Shown here piece by piece: positions 1-6,722 of a DNA stretch of 26,214 nt (the stretch's first letter is position 1; each line of letters begins with the position of its first letter). Source of the DNA: Bacillota bacterium (GTDB lineage: Bacteria; Bacillota; UBA4882; UBA8346); the NCBI GenBank assembly GCA_023415375.1, contig JAEZKW010000088.1, positions 1 through 26,214 on the forward strand. Direction: 5' to 3'. Both the position numbers and the translations under genes were made by a program. The notes under the pieces are model-generated. The model had not been told where the DNA came from, did not search any database, and worked only from the letters and a program-made list of their open reading frames with translations.

Positions 1-1170
1 GCTATCATTGAAGGATTTCCGGCAGGGCTCGACCTTGACGTCCATGATTTACAGGGCGATTTGACAAGACGCCGTGGGGGTTACGGCCGGGGCGGCCGGA
101 TGAAGATTGAAGGGGATGAAGTTACCATACTATCTGGGGTACGGCTTGGTCTGACTTTGGGCTCACCCATTACTCTTCAAATTAAAAATAAGGATTGGCA
201 ACGTTGGGAGAAAGTCATGGCGGTAGGAGCTTCTCCAGACAACACAATGGGGAATGTCGAAATAGCCGCGGATGATAAGCTGACGCAGCTTAGTGCCAGG
301 GTAACAGCACCCAGGCCAGGCCATGCGGATTTGGCGGGAGTTCTCAAATATCAACAGGATGATATTCGTAATATACTAGAAAGGGCCAGCGCCAGGGAGA
401 CTGCGGCCCGGGCTGCGGTAGGGGCTGTGGCCCGCAAATTTTTATCAGAATTTCAAATTGAAGTTTTCAGCGGAGTTGTTCGGATCGGTAATGCTGCAGT
501 GGAAAAAACGCCAACTGATTTAGGGATTTACCGTGAAAAGGTTCTTCAATCACCAGTTTCTGCACCGGATGAGCTGGTCTCGGAGCAAATGATGGCTGAA
601 ATCGATCAGGCGAAACAATCCGGTAATTCTCTGGGTGGAATCATTGAAGTGATCATTCAGGGAGCGCCGGTAGGTCTAGGAAGTCATGTCCAATGGGACC
701 GGCGTTTGGATGCCAGGCTTGCAGCAGCTATGATGAGCATACCGGCCATTAAAGGCGTTGAAATCGGTCTGGGATTTGAGGCTTCTACACTCAAAGGCTC
801 CGAGGTTCATGATTCAATATGTTATGATTCACTGAAAGGTTTTTACCGTCAAACGAATAATGCTGGAGGAATTGAGGGTGGAATTAGTAATGGCGAGCTG
901 ATTCGAATTCAGATTGCCATGAAACCAATACCTACCCTTTATCAGCCATTACAAACGGTAGATCTTGATACCAGGGAACCAAAGCAGGCTAGTGTGGAAC
1001 GTTCCGACACCTGTGCAGTCCCGGCTGCAGCCGTGGTGGCTGAGGCTATGGCATGCTGGGTTATAGCTGAAGCTTTTATGGAGAAATTCGGCGGAGACCA
1101 TTTGCAAGAGACACGCTGTAATTATCAAAATTATTTACAGAAAATGAACGCCCGCATAAGGAGCTGTTGA
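1..1170 (+). CDS. aroC: Chorismate synthase (5' partial)
   Basis: Catalyses the last shikimate-pathway step, FMN-dependent anti-elimination of phosphate from EPSP to give chorismate, in the cytoplasm. The reading frame is open from base 1, and translation before position 61 still matches the family (an EGFPAGLDLDV stretch), so the true start lies upstream of the window and a TTG at 61 is not a start. Family signatures seen: the GGYGRGGRMKIE flavin/substrate segment, ARETAARAAVG in the middle, and RSDTCAVPAAAVVAEAM near the C-terminus. It is the first of four consecutive aro genes. Its TGA overlaps the aroK ATG by one base (TGATG), which suggests translational coupling. The C-terminal end is intact. 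Confidence 0.97.
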   Translation, partial: AIIEGFPAGLDLDVHDLQGDLTRRRGGYGRGGRMKIEGDEVTILSGVRLGLTLGSPITLQIKNKDWQRWEKVMAVGASPDNTMGNVEIAADDKLTQLSARVTAPRPGHADLAGVLKYQQDDIRNILERASARETAARAAVGAVARKFLSEFQIEVFSGVVRIGNAAVEKTPTDLGIYREKVLQSPVSAPDELVSEQMMAEIDQAKQSGNSLGGIIEVIIQGAPVGLGSHVQWDRRLDARLAAAMMSIPAIKGVEIGLGFEASTLKGSEVHDSICYDSLKGFYRQTNNAGGIEGGISNGELIRIQIAMKPIPTLYQPLQTVDLDTREPKQASVERSDTCAVPAAAVVAEAMACWVIAEAFMEKFGGDHLQETRCNYQNYLQKMNARIRSC

Positions 1171-1700
1171 TGAATATTGTATTAATTGGCTTTATGGGTA
1201 CCGGTAAATCAACAATCGGAAAACTGTTAGCCAAACAACTGGATTTTCAATTTGTCGACGTGGATGCCGGGATTGAGCAGCAAGCTGGTAAAAGCATTAC
1301 CCAAATTTTTCAGTCGGAGGGAGAAGGACATTTCAGAAGGCTTGAGACTGAATTCGCAGAAAAGTTATCTGCTGAAGATTGTCAAGTCATTGCCACCGGC
1401 GGTGGTTTCGTTCTAAATCCCCAAAATATCACGGTATTGAAATCTCAAGGTTTCATCATTGCTTTGCAAGCGTTACCCCAGGTTATTTACGAACGGATTA
1501 AAGCTGAGAAACACCGGCCTTTACTTGCTGTATCCGATCCCCTTACCAAGATCAGCCAGCTATTAATGGAAAGGGCCGACAAATACCAGGATGCCGATTT
1601 AATAATCGATACTGACGGTAAAACTCCGGTCGATATTGCTGCTGAAATCGGGGTAGAATTAGTGAAAAGAGGATTCGTTCATGGAAGAAGTCAGGCTTAA
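1170..1700 (+). CDS. aroK: Shikimate kinase
   Basis: Phosphorylates shikimate to shikimate-3-phosphate with ATP in the cytoplasm. The 176-residue product has the usual family length. It shows a Walker A loop GFMGTGKS (residues 7-14), the substrate-binding VDVD segment near 30, an arginine in the GHFRRLE segment near 57, the GGG shikimate loop (77-79) and the lid motif KHRPLL (114-119). The ATG at 1170 is preferred because AAGGAG (1158-1163) lies 6 nt upstream. A TTG three bases earlier is less likely. The gene overlaps aroB by 20 nt. Confidence 0.96.
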   Translation: MNIVLIGFMGTGKSTIGKLLAKQLDFQFVDVDAGIEQQAGKSITQIFQSEGEGHFRRLETEFAEKLSAEDCQVIATGGGFVLNPQNITVLKSQGFIIALQALPQVIYERIKAEKHRPLLAVSDPLTKISQLLMERADKYQDADLIIDTDGKTPVDIAAEIGVELVKRGFVHGRSQA

Positions 1701-2775
1701 TTTCGCTGAAAGAAGTTATTCCATTTTAATTGCAGAGGGATTGCTGGGAAAGACAGGAGAGGTTTTGCGAGAACGGCAATTTCAGGGACGGATTTTGATT
1801 GTAACCAATCCTACCGTTGCTCACTGGTATCTGGAACCTGTGGTCCAATCCCTTAAGGATGCTGGTTTTGACTATAAAGTCGCCGAGGTTCCGGATGGCG
1901 AAAGCTATAAATCCCTGGAACAGGCTAGCATATTGTATGATACTTTAGTTGATGGGGCTTTTGACCGCAAATCGATATTGATAGCCCTTGGCGGAGGAGT
2001 CATCGGCGATTTAACCGGATTTGTGGCAGCTACCTATATGCGCGGGGTCCGATTCATCCAGATACCAACGACTCTTTTGGCGCAAGTTGATTCCAGCATC
2101 GGCGGTAAAGTGGCTGTAAATCATCCTAAAGGGAAAAACCTGATCGGGGCTTTTTACCAACCTTCTTTGGTAATTTCTGACGTCGGAGCTTTACGGACTC
2201 TTCCCAAAACAGAATTTAGTTCGGGCATGGCCGAAGTCATCAAACATGGAATTATTATGGATGAGAATTATTTGCGGCTGATTACCGGAGAGCATCAATT
2301 AATCAGCAGCCTTGACCCGGGTTTATTGAGTTTTGTGGTCAGCGGTTCCTGCCGGATTAAAAGTCAAGTTGTGGAACAAGATGAGAAAGAATCGGGTTTG
2401 CGGGCTATTTTGAACTTCGGCCATACTATCGGCCATGCTATCGAAGCTGTAACCAATTATACTCGGTATAAGCATGGGGAAGGGGTAGCTATCGGAATGG
2501 TTGCTGCCGCGAAGATTGCCGCGCAGACCGGTTTGCTAAAACAACCGGATTTACTGGCCCGGATTTTGGAAATTTGCGGGCGATTTCAATTACCCACTCA
2601 CTTGCCGGGACTCGCGATTTCCGATATTTTAAAAGTCATCCAGCTTGATAAAAAAGTAGAATACTCAAAAGTACGTTGGATTCTGCCGGAGAGTATAGGT
2701 TCCATGAAGATAACGAATGAAGTCACTGAGGAAGTTATCACCTCGGTTTTATCGGAAATGGGGGGAGCAAAATGA
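1681..2775 (+). CDS. aroB: 3-dehydroquinate synthase
   Basis: Converts DAHP to 3-dehydroquinate using NAD+ and a divalent metal. The 364-residue protein has the NAD-binding glycine-rich segment ALGGGVIGDLTGF (about 102-114), the IPTTLLAQVDSSIGGK segment (128-143), and the three metal ligands E185 (in MAEVIKHG), H248 (in FGHTIGH) and H265 (in KHGEG). The start ATG lies inside the end of aroK, with a purine-rich AAGAGGA site at about 1665-1672. Its stop overlaps the aroQ start as ATGA, so translation is probably coupled. Confidence 0.97.
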   Translation: MEEVRLNFAERSYSILIAEGLLGKTGEVLRERQFQGRILIVTNPTVAHWYLEPVVQSLKDAGFDYKVAEVPDGESYKSLEQASILYDTLVDGAFDRKSILIALGGGVIGDLTGFVAATYMRGVRFIQIPTTLLAQVDSSIGGKVAVNHPKGKNLIGAFYQPSLVISDVGALRTLPKTEFSSGMAEVIKHGIIMDENYLRLITGEHQLISSLDPGLLSFVVSGSCRIKSQVVEQDEKESGLRAILNFGHTIGHAIEAVTNYTRYKHGEGVAIGMVAAAKIAAQTGLLKQPDLLARILEICGRFQLPTHLPGLAISDILKVIQLDKKVEYSKVRWILPESIGSMKITNEVTEEVITSVLSEMGGAK

Positions 2776-3227
2776 TTAAAATACTGGTGTTGCACGGCCC
2801 CAATTTGAATTGGCTTGGGAAGCGGGAACCAGCCGTATACGGATACCAGACTTTAGATGATCTGAATCGTTTGCTCACTGAGTATGCCGAGAAATCCGGG
2901 TTGGAATTAAAAATTTTTCAGAGCAATGGGGAAGGTGAGTTGATCGACAAAATCCAGATAGAGTCGGACTGGGCGGAGGCGATCTTAATCAATCCGGGAG
3001 CTTATACCCATTATAGTTACGCCTTACGGGATGCTCTATCCGGAGTGGGATTGCCGGTGGTAGAGGTTCATTTGAGCAATATTCATAGCCGGGAAGAATT
3101 TCGACACACTTCAGTCATTGCTCCGATAGCAGTGGGACAAATTTGCGGCTTTGGTTTTGATAGCTATATTCTGGGATTGACAGCACTTCGAAATATGCCG
3201 GGCAATAAATCTGCGGCTAAAATTTAG
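2772..3227 (+). CDS. aroQ: Type II 3-dehydroquinate dehydratase
   Basis: Dehydrates 3-dehydroquinate to 3-dehydroshikimate. The 151-residue protein is the small dodecameric type II form. It has the N-terminal LHGPNLNWLGKREP, the flexible-loop catalytic Tyr23, the INPGAYTHYSYALRDAL segment, catalytic His100 in VEVHLSN, and the C-terminal GQICGFG. It is the last gene of the aro run. aroE and aroA are not present in the window. Its TAG overlaps the convergent hicB-like gene by 4 nt, and no terminator is evident between them. Confidence 0.97.
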   Translation: MIKILVLHGPNLNWLGKREPAVYGYQTLDDLNRLLTEYAEKSGLELKIFQSNGEGELIDKIQIESDWAEAILINPGAYTHYSYALRDALSGVGLPVVEVHLSNIHSREEFRHTSVIAPIAVGQICGFGFDSYILGLTALRNMPGNKSAAKI

Positions 3228-3508
3228 CGGTGAATTTTTTTTAATAATTTTTGAAATTTGGATGGCTTTGCCTCAGATGGCTTTGGCGGCGTAAGGGGCT
3301 GAATCGGATCAAGGTAATCTTCCTGCACCACCGGATGGGGAATGGATAATCCATCGGCGGCTAGTCCCTTCAAATGCATATCAATAGTAGTTTTCATAGC
3401 TTCTCGGGCTTCAGAGGCCGTTTTTCCCGAAGCCACACATCCAGGTAGGTCCGGTACAAAAGCCACGTAATTTTGGTCTACTTTCCTTAAGACATAAATA
3501 TATTTCAT
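3224..3508 (-). CDS. hicB: HicB-like antitoxin family protein
   Basis: A 94-residue protein with the HicB-type partial RNase H-like fold signature: a short beta strand, then FVPDLPGCVASGKTASEA, then an amphipathic helix containing MHLKGLAADG, then PHP. HicB proteins bind and neutralise HicA mRNA interferases and often repress their own operon. The C-terminus (PPKPSEAKPSKFQKLLKKIHR region) is short, basic and proline-rich. I see no clear helix-turn-helix or ribbon-helix-helix domain, so DNA binding is uncertain. It lies 50 nt downstream of the hicA-like gene on the same strand. A GGATGATTTCATCC palindrome (3513-3526) overlaps its ribosome site. The assignment is by family pattern only. Confidence 0.85.
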   Translation of the reverse strand: MKYIYVLRKVDQNYVAFVPDLPGCVASGKTASEAREAMKTTIDMHLKGLAADGLSIPHPVVQEDYLDPIQPLTPPKPSEAKPSKFQKLLKKIHR

Positions 3509-3512
3509 AATT

Positions 3513-3526
3513 GGATGATTTCATCC
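3513..3526. repeat. Palindrome in the hicA-hicB spacer
   Basis: GGATGATTTCATCC is a 6-bp inverted repeat with a 2-nt centre, placed between the hicA stop and the hicB start. It covers the purine-rich stretch that would serve as the hicB ribosome site. It could be an operator for autoregulation or a hairpin limiting hicB translation. Chance occurrence is not excluded. Confidence 0.35.
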
Positions 3527-3558
3527 TTTCTGGTAAAACATCATCTTAAAAGTATTTT

Positions 3559-3807
3559 CTAGATAGAGCGTTTCTCGGGCGCGCCCACGCCCACTTTCAC
3601 AGGTGCTTTACTTGCGAAACGGTCTACCAGACCGGCTTGAAGCAGGATGCTGTTGATTGAATCCTTTTCCAAATCATAGTTCGGGTTTGCAGCGATAGTA
3701 ATACGGCCCTTTTTACGGGGATGTTTGTATTGACGGAAACTACCCCGTTGTTCGATGATATACCAACCGTCATTTTGAAGAATCTCTAAAATTTCTTGAA
3801 CCTGCAT
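3559..3807 (-). CDS. hicA: HicA-like toxin family protein, active-site His replaced
   Basis: An 82-residue protein matching the HicA/YcfA fold: MQVQEILEILQNDGW, then IIEQRGSFRQYKHPRKKGR, ITIAANPNYDLEKDSINSIL, and QAGL. HicA toxins are small double-stranded-RNA-binding-like mRNA interferases. The usual motif is GSH, whose histidine is catalytic. Here the codon is TTC, giving GSF, so ribonuclease activity is doubtful. The protein also has about 23 extra residues after QAGL. The ATG at 3807 is chosen because an AGAGG site lies about 7 nt upstream. The longer GTG-started frame reaching 3846 has no ribosome site. The gene precedes hicB, the standard order. Confidence 0.82.
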   Translation of the reverse strand: MQVQEILEILQNDGWYIIEQRGSFRQYKHPRKKGRITIAANPNYDLEKDSINSILLQAGLVDRFASKAPVKVGVGAPEKRSI

Positions 3808-3852
3808 CAGAAAACCTCTTTTTAGATAAAAGGATTTTATTTCCACTTATTT

Positions 3853-3882
3853 ATTATAACATAGGGTTTTCCATTTTTTAAA
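3853..3882 (-). promoter_or_regulatory. Candidate sigma-A promoter for hicA-hicB
   Basis: Read on the minus strand, TATAAT (3858-3853) is a perfect -10 hexamer, with TTTAAA (3882-3877) as a weak -35 at 18-nt spacing. It lies about 45 nt upstream of the hicA ATG, in the divergent spacer shared with the M24 peptidase gene. Confidence 0.45.
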
Positions 3883-3900
3883 TAATTTTTATAGGAGAAG

Positions 3901-4977
3901 ATGAATATGACTCGTTTATTCAAATTCAGAGAAAAACTTAAGAATCTTGATGTGGACGGTGTTTTAATTACCAATCCCCAAAACCGCCGCTACCTCAGTA
4001 ATTTCAGCGGTTCATCCGGAGCTTTGCTGATATCTCCTGACAAAGCAGTTATTATGACCGATTTCCGTTACTGGGAACAAGTGGCGGAGGAAGTTTCCGA
4101 TTTTGAGCTGAAAAAGCAAGGACCGCTTTTTTGGCAAAGTGTGATGGAATTGCTTGCGAAATTTCATTGGACCAAAATTGGTTTTGAAGCCAGTTCTCTT
4201 ACCTTTGGAGAGTATCAGAACCTTACAAACCTAGCTTCCCATTCAATGCAGTTTGTACCTATGAATGATTTAGTCGAAAAGTTACGCTGGATTAAGGATG
4301 AGCAGGAAATCAACACCCTTGCCAAAGCGGAAAGAATTACCGATGCGGCTCTTGCCAAGACTTTGGAGATCATTAAGCCGGGATTGAAAGAAAAAGAATT
4401 GGCCTTAGAGTTTGATCACCAACTCCGTTTACAGGGAGCTGAGGGAAATTCTTTTACGACAATCGCTATCTCCGGAGAAAGAACATCATTGCCTCACGGA
4501 GTCGCTTCCGATAGAGAAATTCAAGTTGGCGATCTGGTTTTGATCGATTGTGGAGCTCTTTACCAAGGTTACTGTGCGGATCTTACCCGGACAATGGTAA
4601 TGGGGCAGGCTTCCGCAGAACAGAAAAGAATATACAAAATCGTGCTTCAGGCCCAGGAATTGGCTTTGAATTATTTAAAGGCTGGTTTGATAGGATCTGA
4701 AGTTGATAAGGTAGCCCGCCAATTTTTGGCAGAGCAAGGTTATGGACAAAATTTCGGTCATGGGCTGGGACATAGCGTAGGTTTGAACATTCATGAATCG
4801 CCTCGTTTATCCGTAACCGAACAAAATCCAATTCCTGTCGGAGCCACAATCACGGTTGAACCCGGGGTTTACATCCCCGGTTGGGGTGGAATTCGAATCG
4901 AGGACTTGGTTGTCGTGGAAGAAACAGGAATCCGCAACCTCACCAGCAGTCCAAAAAAAGATTTGATTGAGTTGTAG
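3901..4977 (+). CDS. M24 family Xaa-Pro aminopeptidase/dipeptidase
   Basis: A dinuclear-metal peptidase of the pita-bread fold, expected to cleave X-Pro bonds in the cytoplasm. The 358-residue protein has a creatinase-type N-terminal domain (about 1-130) and a catalytic domain with all five metal ligands: D216 (LIDCG), D227 (CADLTR), H291 (GHGLGHSVG), E320 (VEPGVY) and E334 (RIEDL). AGGAG at 3893-3897 sits only 3 nt from the ATG at 3901 but 9 nt from the ATG at 3907, so the true start may be two codons later. The aroQ-peptidase-efp order is common in Bacillota. Whether it acts as aminopeptidase P or prolidase cannot be read from sequence. Confidence 0.93.
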   Translation: MNMTRLFKFREKLKNLDVDGVLITNPQNRRYLSNFSGSSGALLISPDKAVIMTDFRYWEQVAEEVSDFELKKQGPLFWQSVMELLAKFHWTKIGFEASSLTFGEYQNLTNLASHSMQFVPMNDLVEKLRWIKDEQEINTLAKAERITDAALAKTLEIIKPGLKEKELALEFDHQLRLQGAEGNSFTTIAISGERTSLPHGVASDREIQVGDLVLIDCGALYQGYCADLTRTMVMGQASAEQKRIYKIVLQAQELALNYLKAGLIGSEVDKVARQFLAEQGYGQNFGHGLGHSVGLNIHESPRLSVTEQNPIPVGATITVEPGVYIPGWGGIRIEDLVVVEETGIRNLTSSPKKDLIEL

Positions 4978-5007
4978 AATGATATAGATTGGACTCAAAC
5001 AATCTGC

Positions 5008-5037
5008 TCGACAAAGCCCACTTTTCTGTGATAAAAT
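5008..5037 (+). promoter_or_regulatory. efp: Candidate promoter upstream of efp
   Basis: TCGACA (5008-5013) and TAAAAT (5032-5037), 18 nt apart, resemble a vegetative -35/-10 pair. The leader to the efp ATG would be about 130 nt and contains a 9-bp inverted repeat. This is by eye only; the region is AT-rich and false matches are easy. Confidence 0.3.
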
Positions 5038-5073
5038 ATGTAAGGTTATTGGACAAGTGTACTGTCCTTTAAG

Positions 5074-5120
5074 TAGTATTTTATGGTATGGGGATATAGG
5101 TTTTCAACCAGAAAATACTA
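5074..5120 (+). repeat. Inverted repeat in the efp leader
   Basis: TAGTATTTT (5074-5082) is the exact complement of AAAATACTA (5112-5120), leaving a 29-nt loop. It lies between the candidate promoter and the efp ribosome site. It could fold as a leader hairpin, but the AT-rich stem is weak. Confidence 0.35.
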
Positions 5121-5173
5121 TAAGTGATTTATTTATTAATAAGGAACTTGCTATATATTTAAGGAGGATACCG

Positions 5174-5737
5174 ATGATTTCAGTTACTGATTTTAAAACC
5201 GGCCTAACCATCGAAATAGATGGGAACCTTTATACGGTGGTTGAGTTTATGCATGTTAAACCAGGTAAAGGTGCAGCCTTCGTAAGAAGTAAATTAAAAA
5301 ACATTAAAACCGGCTTTACTGTTGAACGAACATTCAATTCAAACGAAAAAGTTGAACAAGCGCGGATTGAATTTCGGGAAATGCAATTCTTATATAAAGC
5401 TGATGATGATTATACGTTTATGGATACCGAAAACTATGAACAGATTAATATTCCCTCAGCCAAAATGGGAGATGCTCCTAAATACTTGAAAGAAAATATG
5501 ACGGTTGAAATTCAATTCTATCAAAGTGAAATTTTAGGGATTGATTTGCCCAATACTGTTGAATTGGAAGTTGTTGAAACTGATCCCGGTTTTAAAGGGG
5601 ATACTGCGACCGGTGGATCAAAACCGGCTACGCTGGAGACCGGAACCATTGTCAATGTACCGTTTTTCGTTTCCAAGGGTGATATTCTCCAAATTGACAC
5701 CAGGACCAATCAATATTTAAAAAGGGTTACCAAGTAA
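5174..5737 (+). CDS. efp: Translation elongation factor P
   Basis: Binds ribosomes stalled at polyproline and stimulates peptide-bond formation. The 187-residue, three-domain protein begins with the KOW-like domain ISVTDFKTGLTIEIDGNLY and carries Lys32 at the tip of the loop HVKPGKGAAFVRSK, the residue that is post-translationally modified in many bacteria. The C-terminal domain ends with GDILQIDTRTNQYLKRV. The ATG at 5174 is chosen over an upstream in-frame start at 5057 because AAGGAGG (5161-5167) is 6 nt away and the N-terminus then matches the family. No modification enzyme gene is in the window. Confidence 0.97.
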   Translation: MISVTDFKTGLTIEIDGNLYTVVEFMHVKPGKGAAFVRSKLKNIKTGFTVERTFNSNEKVEQARIEFREMQFLYKADDDYTFMDTENYEQINIPSAKMGDAPKYLKENMTVEIQFYQSEILGIDLPNTVELEVVETDPGFKGDTATGGSKPATLETGTIVNVPFFVSKGDILQIDTRTNQYLKRVTK

Positions 5738-5783
5738 GATTTTTTATAAATTTCTAAGATAACCTCTTAAGGAATCAGTGTTT

Positions 5784-5849
5784 TTGACGATAACTACAGT
5801 AGATGGTAAGGAATTTCCGGTTATTAAGCGACTGATTTTGGGAGGTTGA
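5784..5849 (+). CDS. Possible 21-residue micro-ORF after efp
   Basis: A TTG-started ORF encoding MTITTVDGKEFPVIKRLILGG. AAGGA (5769-5773) is 10 nt upstream. Its last codons contain GGGAGG, which could serve the next micro-ORF, so the two could be coupled. I do not recognise it. The size and lack of known homologues make this tentative; it may be non-coding. Confidence 0.22.
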   Translation: MTITTVDGKEFPVIKRLILGG

Positions 5850-5855
5850 ACGAAG

Positions 5856-5951
5856 TTGGATATTTGTAAAAATCTGAGTCTGGGTTGGCAAATATTGATC
5901 TTGGCTTTAATAGCTGCTGCTTGTCAAGTTTGTTATAGTCTTATATTATAA
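5856..5951 (+). CDS. Possible 31-residue single-span membrane peptide
   Basis: A TTG-started ORF encoding a short N-terminal segment (MDICKNLSLG) followed by one hydrophobic helix WQILILALIAAACQVCYSLIL with three Cys counted over the whole peptide. GGGAGG at about 5840-5845 lies 10 nt upstream. It stops at 5951, about 30 nt before a rho-independent terminator, as expected for the last gene of the efp transcript. I do not recognise it. The membrane span and placement give modest support. Confidence 0.35.
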   Translation: MDICKNLSLGWQILILALIAAACQVCYSLIL

Positions 5952-5981
5952 AGAATTAAAATCAATCGTGTATGTGCCAAG

Positions 5982-6015
5982 AACTGTCTCTACTGTAATG
6001 AGGGACAGTTTTTTT
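5982..6015 (+). terminator. Rho-independent terminator of the efp transcript
   Basis: AACTGTC (5982-5988) pairs with GACAGTT (6004-6010), extended by TC against GAG, and is followed by a run of T to 6015. It closes the efp/micro-ORF unit before the CD1247-type gene. Confidence 0.75.
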
Positions 6016-6143
6016 ATGGGGTGAAACTTTAGGATGATTTCGGAATGAATATTTACTGCTAAACTCATACTGGGGCATCCAAACGATACCATTTTTTTTT
6101 AATCGTGGATATAAGCTGCAAATTGGCAATAAATTTGTTAAGT

Positions 6144-6195
6144 CCTCCCTTAGTATGAAGAATTCATTTACAAGAGATAATAAGGTCAAGGGAGG
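6144..6195 (+). promoter_or_regulatory. Complementary pair that could mask a ribosome site
   Basis: CCTCCCTT (6144-6151) is the exact complement of AAGGGAGG (6188-6195), the Shine-Dalgarno region of the gene starting at 6204. The loop is 36 nt. Flanking G-U and A-U pairs could extend the stem. If transcribed, the upstream arm acts as an anti-Shine-Dalgarno. No ligand-binding core is recognisable. Confidence 0.4.
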
Positions 6196-6203
6196 GTTAA
6201 TGA

Positions 6204-6635
6204 ATGCACGATTTAAAAGAAAGAACTGCTTATTTAAGAGGCCTGATTGAAGGGGCTGCTTTTCCGAAAGATGAGAAAGAAAAACTAATCTGGGATGGTT
6301 TACTCGATTTTTGCGATGAGGTTGCACAGGAGCTGCAAGAATTGTCCGACTCCCAGAATGAATTTGAGGATTATATCGAAGCCATTGATGAAGATTTAAG
6401 TACCTTAGAAAAGTATTTTTATAATGAAGAGGATACCGACGAAGATGCCGATATCGTTTTCTCAAGTGACGAAAAAGATGGTGTGATGGAGTTAACATGT
6501 CCGTTCTGTAATGAAGAGATTTACTTTGAGGATCAAGATGGTGATTATGAGGTCATTTGTCCTGAATGCGGGAAGGTCGTATGGGACTCCAAAGATTTGA
6601 GCAATACTCCCGCGGTCAATGCCGATGTAATTTAA
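6204..6635 (+). CDS. CD1247-type acidic protein with C-terminal zinc ribbon
   Basis: A 143-residue protein that I recognise only as resembling the CD1247 N-terminal-domain family of Clostridia, whose function is unknown. Residues 1-70 are predicted helical (LKERTAYLRGLIEGAAF, then a Glu/Asp-rich coiled-coil-like stretch). Residues 70-95 are very acidic. Two CxxC pairs follow (CPFC and CPEC, about 98-125), forming a probable zinc ribbon. The ATG at 6204 has AAGGGAGGG about 7 nt upstream. The gene is monocistronic, lying between terminators at 5982-6015 and 6667-6708. Its position next to efp and spoIIIA is conserved as far as I know, but that needs a database check. Confidence 0.85.
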   Translation: MHDLKERTAYLRGLIEGAAFPKDEKEKLIWDGLLDFCDEVAQELQELSDSQNEFEDYIEAIDEDLSTLEKYFYNEEDTDEDADIVFSSDEKDGVMELTCPFCNEEIYFEDQDGDYEVICPECGKVVWDSKDLSNTPAVNADVI

Positions 6636-6655
6636 AAAGCTGACAAATTTAACTG

Positions 6656-6684
6656 TCATAAGTTAGAGCCCGTCTCCATAAATA
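6656..6684 (+). promoter_or_regulatory. Candidate sigma-E promoter of the spoIIIA operon
   Basis: TCATAAG (6656-6662) matches the sigma-E -35 consensus KMATATT at 5 of 7 positions. CATAAATA (6677-6684) matches the -10 consensus CATACAHT at 6 of 8. The spacer is 14 nt, the preferred length. A start near 6691 would leave a leader of about 30 nt. The spoIIIA operon is sigma-E controlled in Bacillus subtilis. Here the -10 lies in the left arm and loop of the upstream terminator hairpin. Confidence 0.45.
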
Positions 6685-6708
6685 TCTATGGACGGGCTAT
6701 TCTTTTTT
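6667..6708 (+). terminator. Rho-independent terminator of the CD1247-type gene
   Basis: AGCCCGTC plus CCATA pairs with TATGG plus ACGGGCT (6688-6698), giving a roughly 12-bp stem with a 2-nt bulge, followed by ATTCTTTTTT. Only 14 nt separate it from the spoIIIAA start. Confidence 0.88.
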
Positions 6709-6722
6709 GCAGGGGCATATCG

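Noticed and set aside
4583..4998. Two minus-strand open frames opposite the M24 peptidase gene
   Set aside because: Low-complexity translations without family resemblance; the + strand frame has all five metal ligands and clear codon structure.
5962..6498. Open frame of 178 codons on the minus strand
   Set aside because: It covers the terminator and the leader and first part of the CD1247-type gene, has a His/Arg/Leu-rich composition typical of antisense frames, no ribosome site, and no recognisable family.
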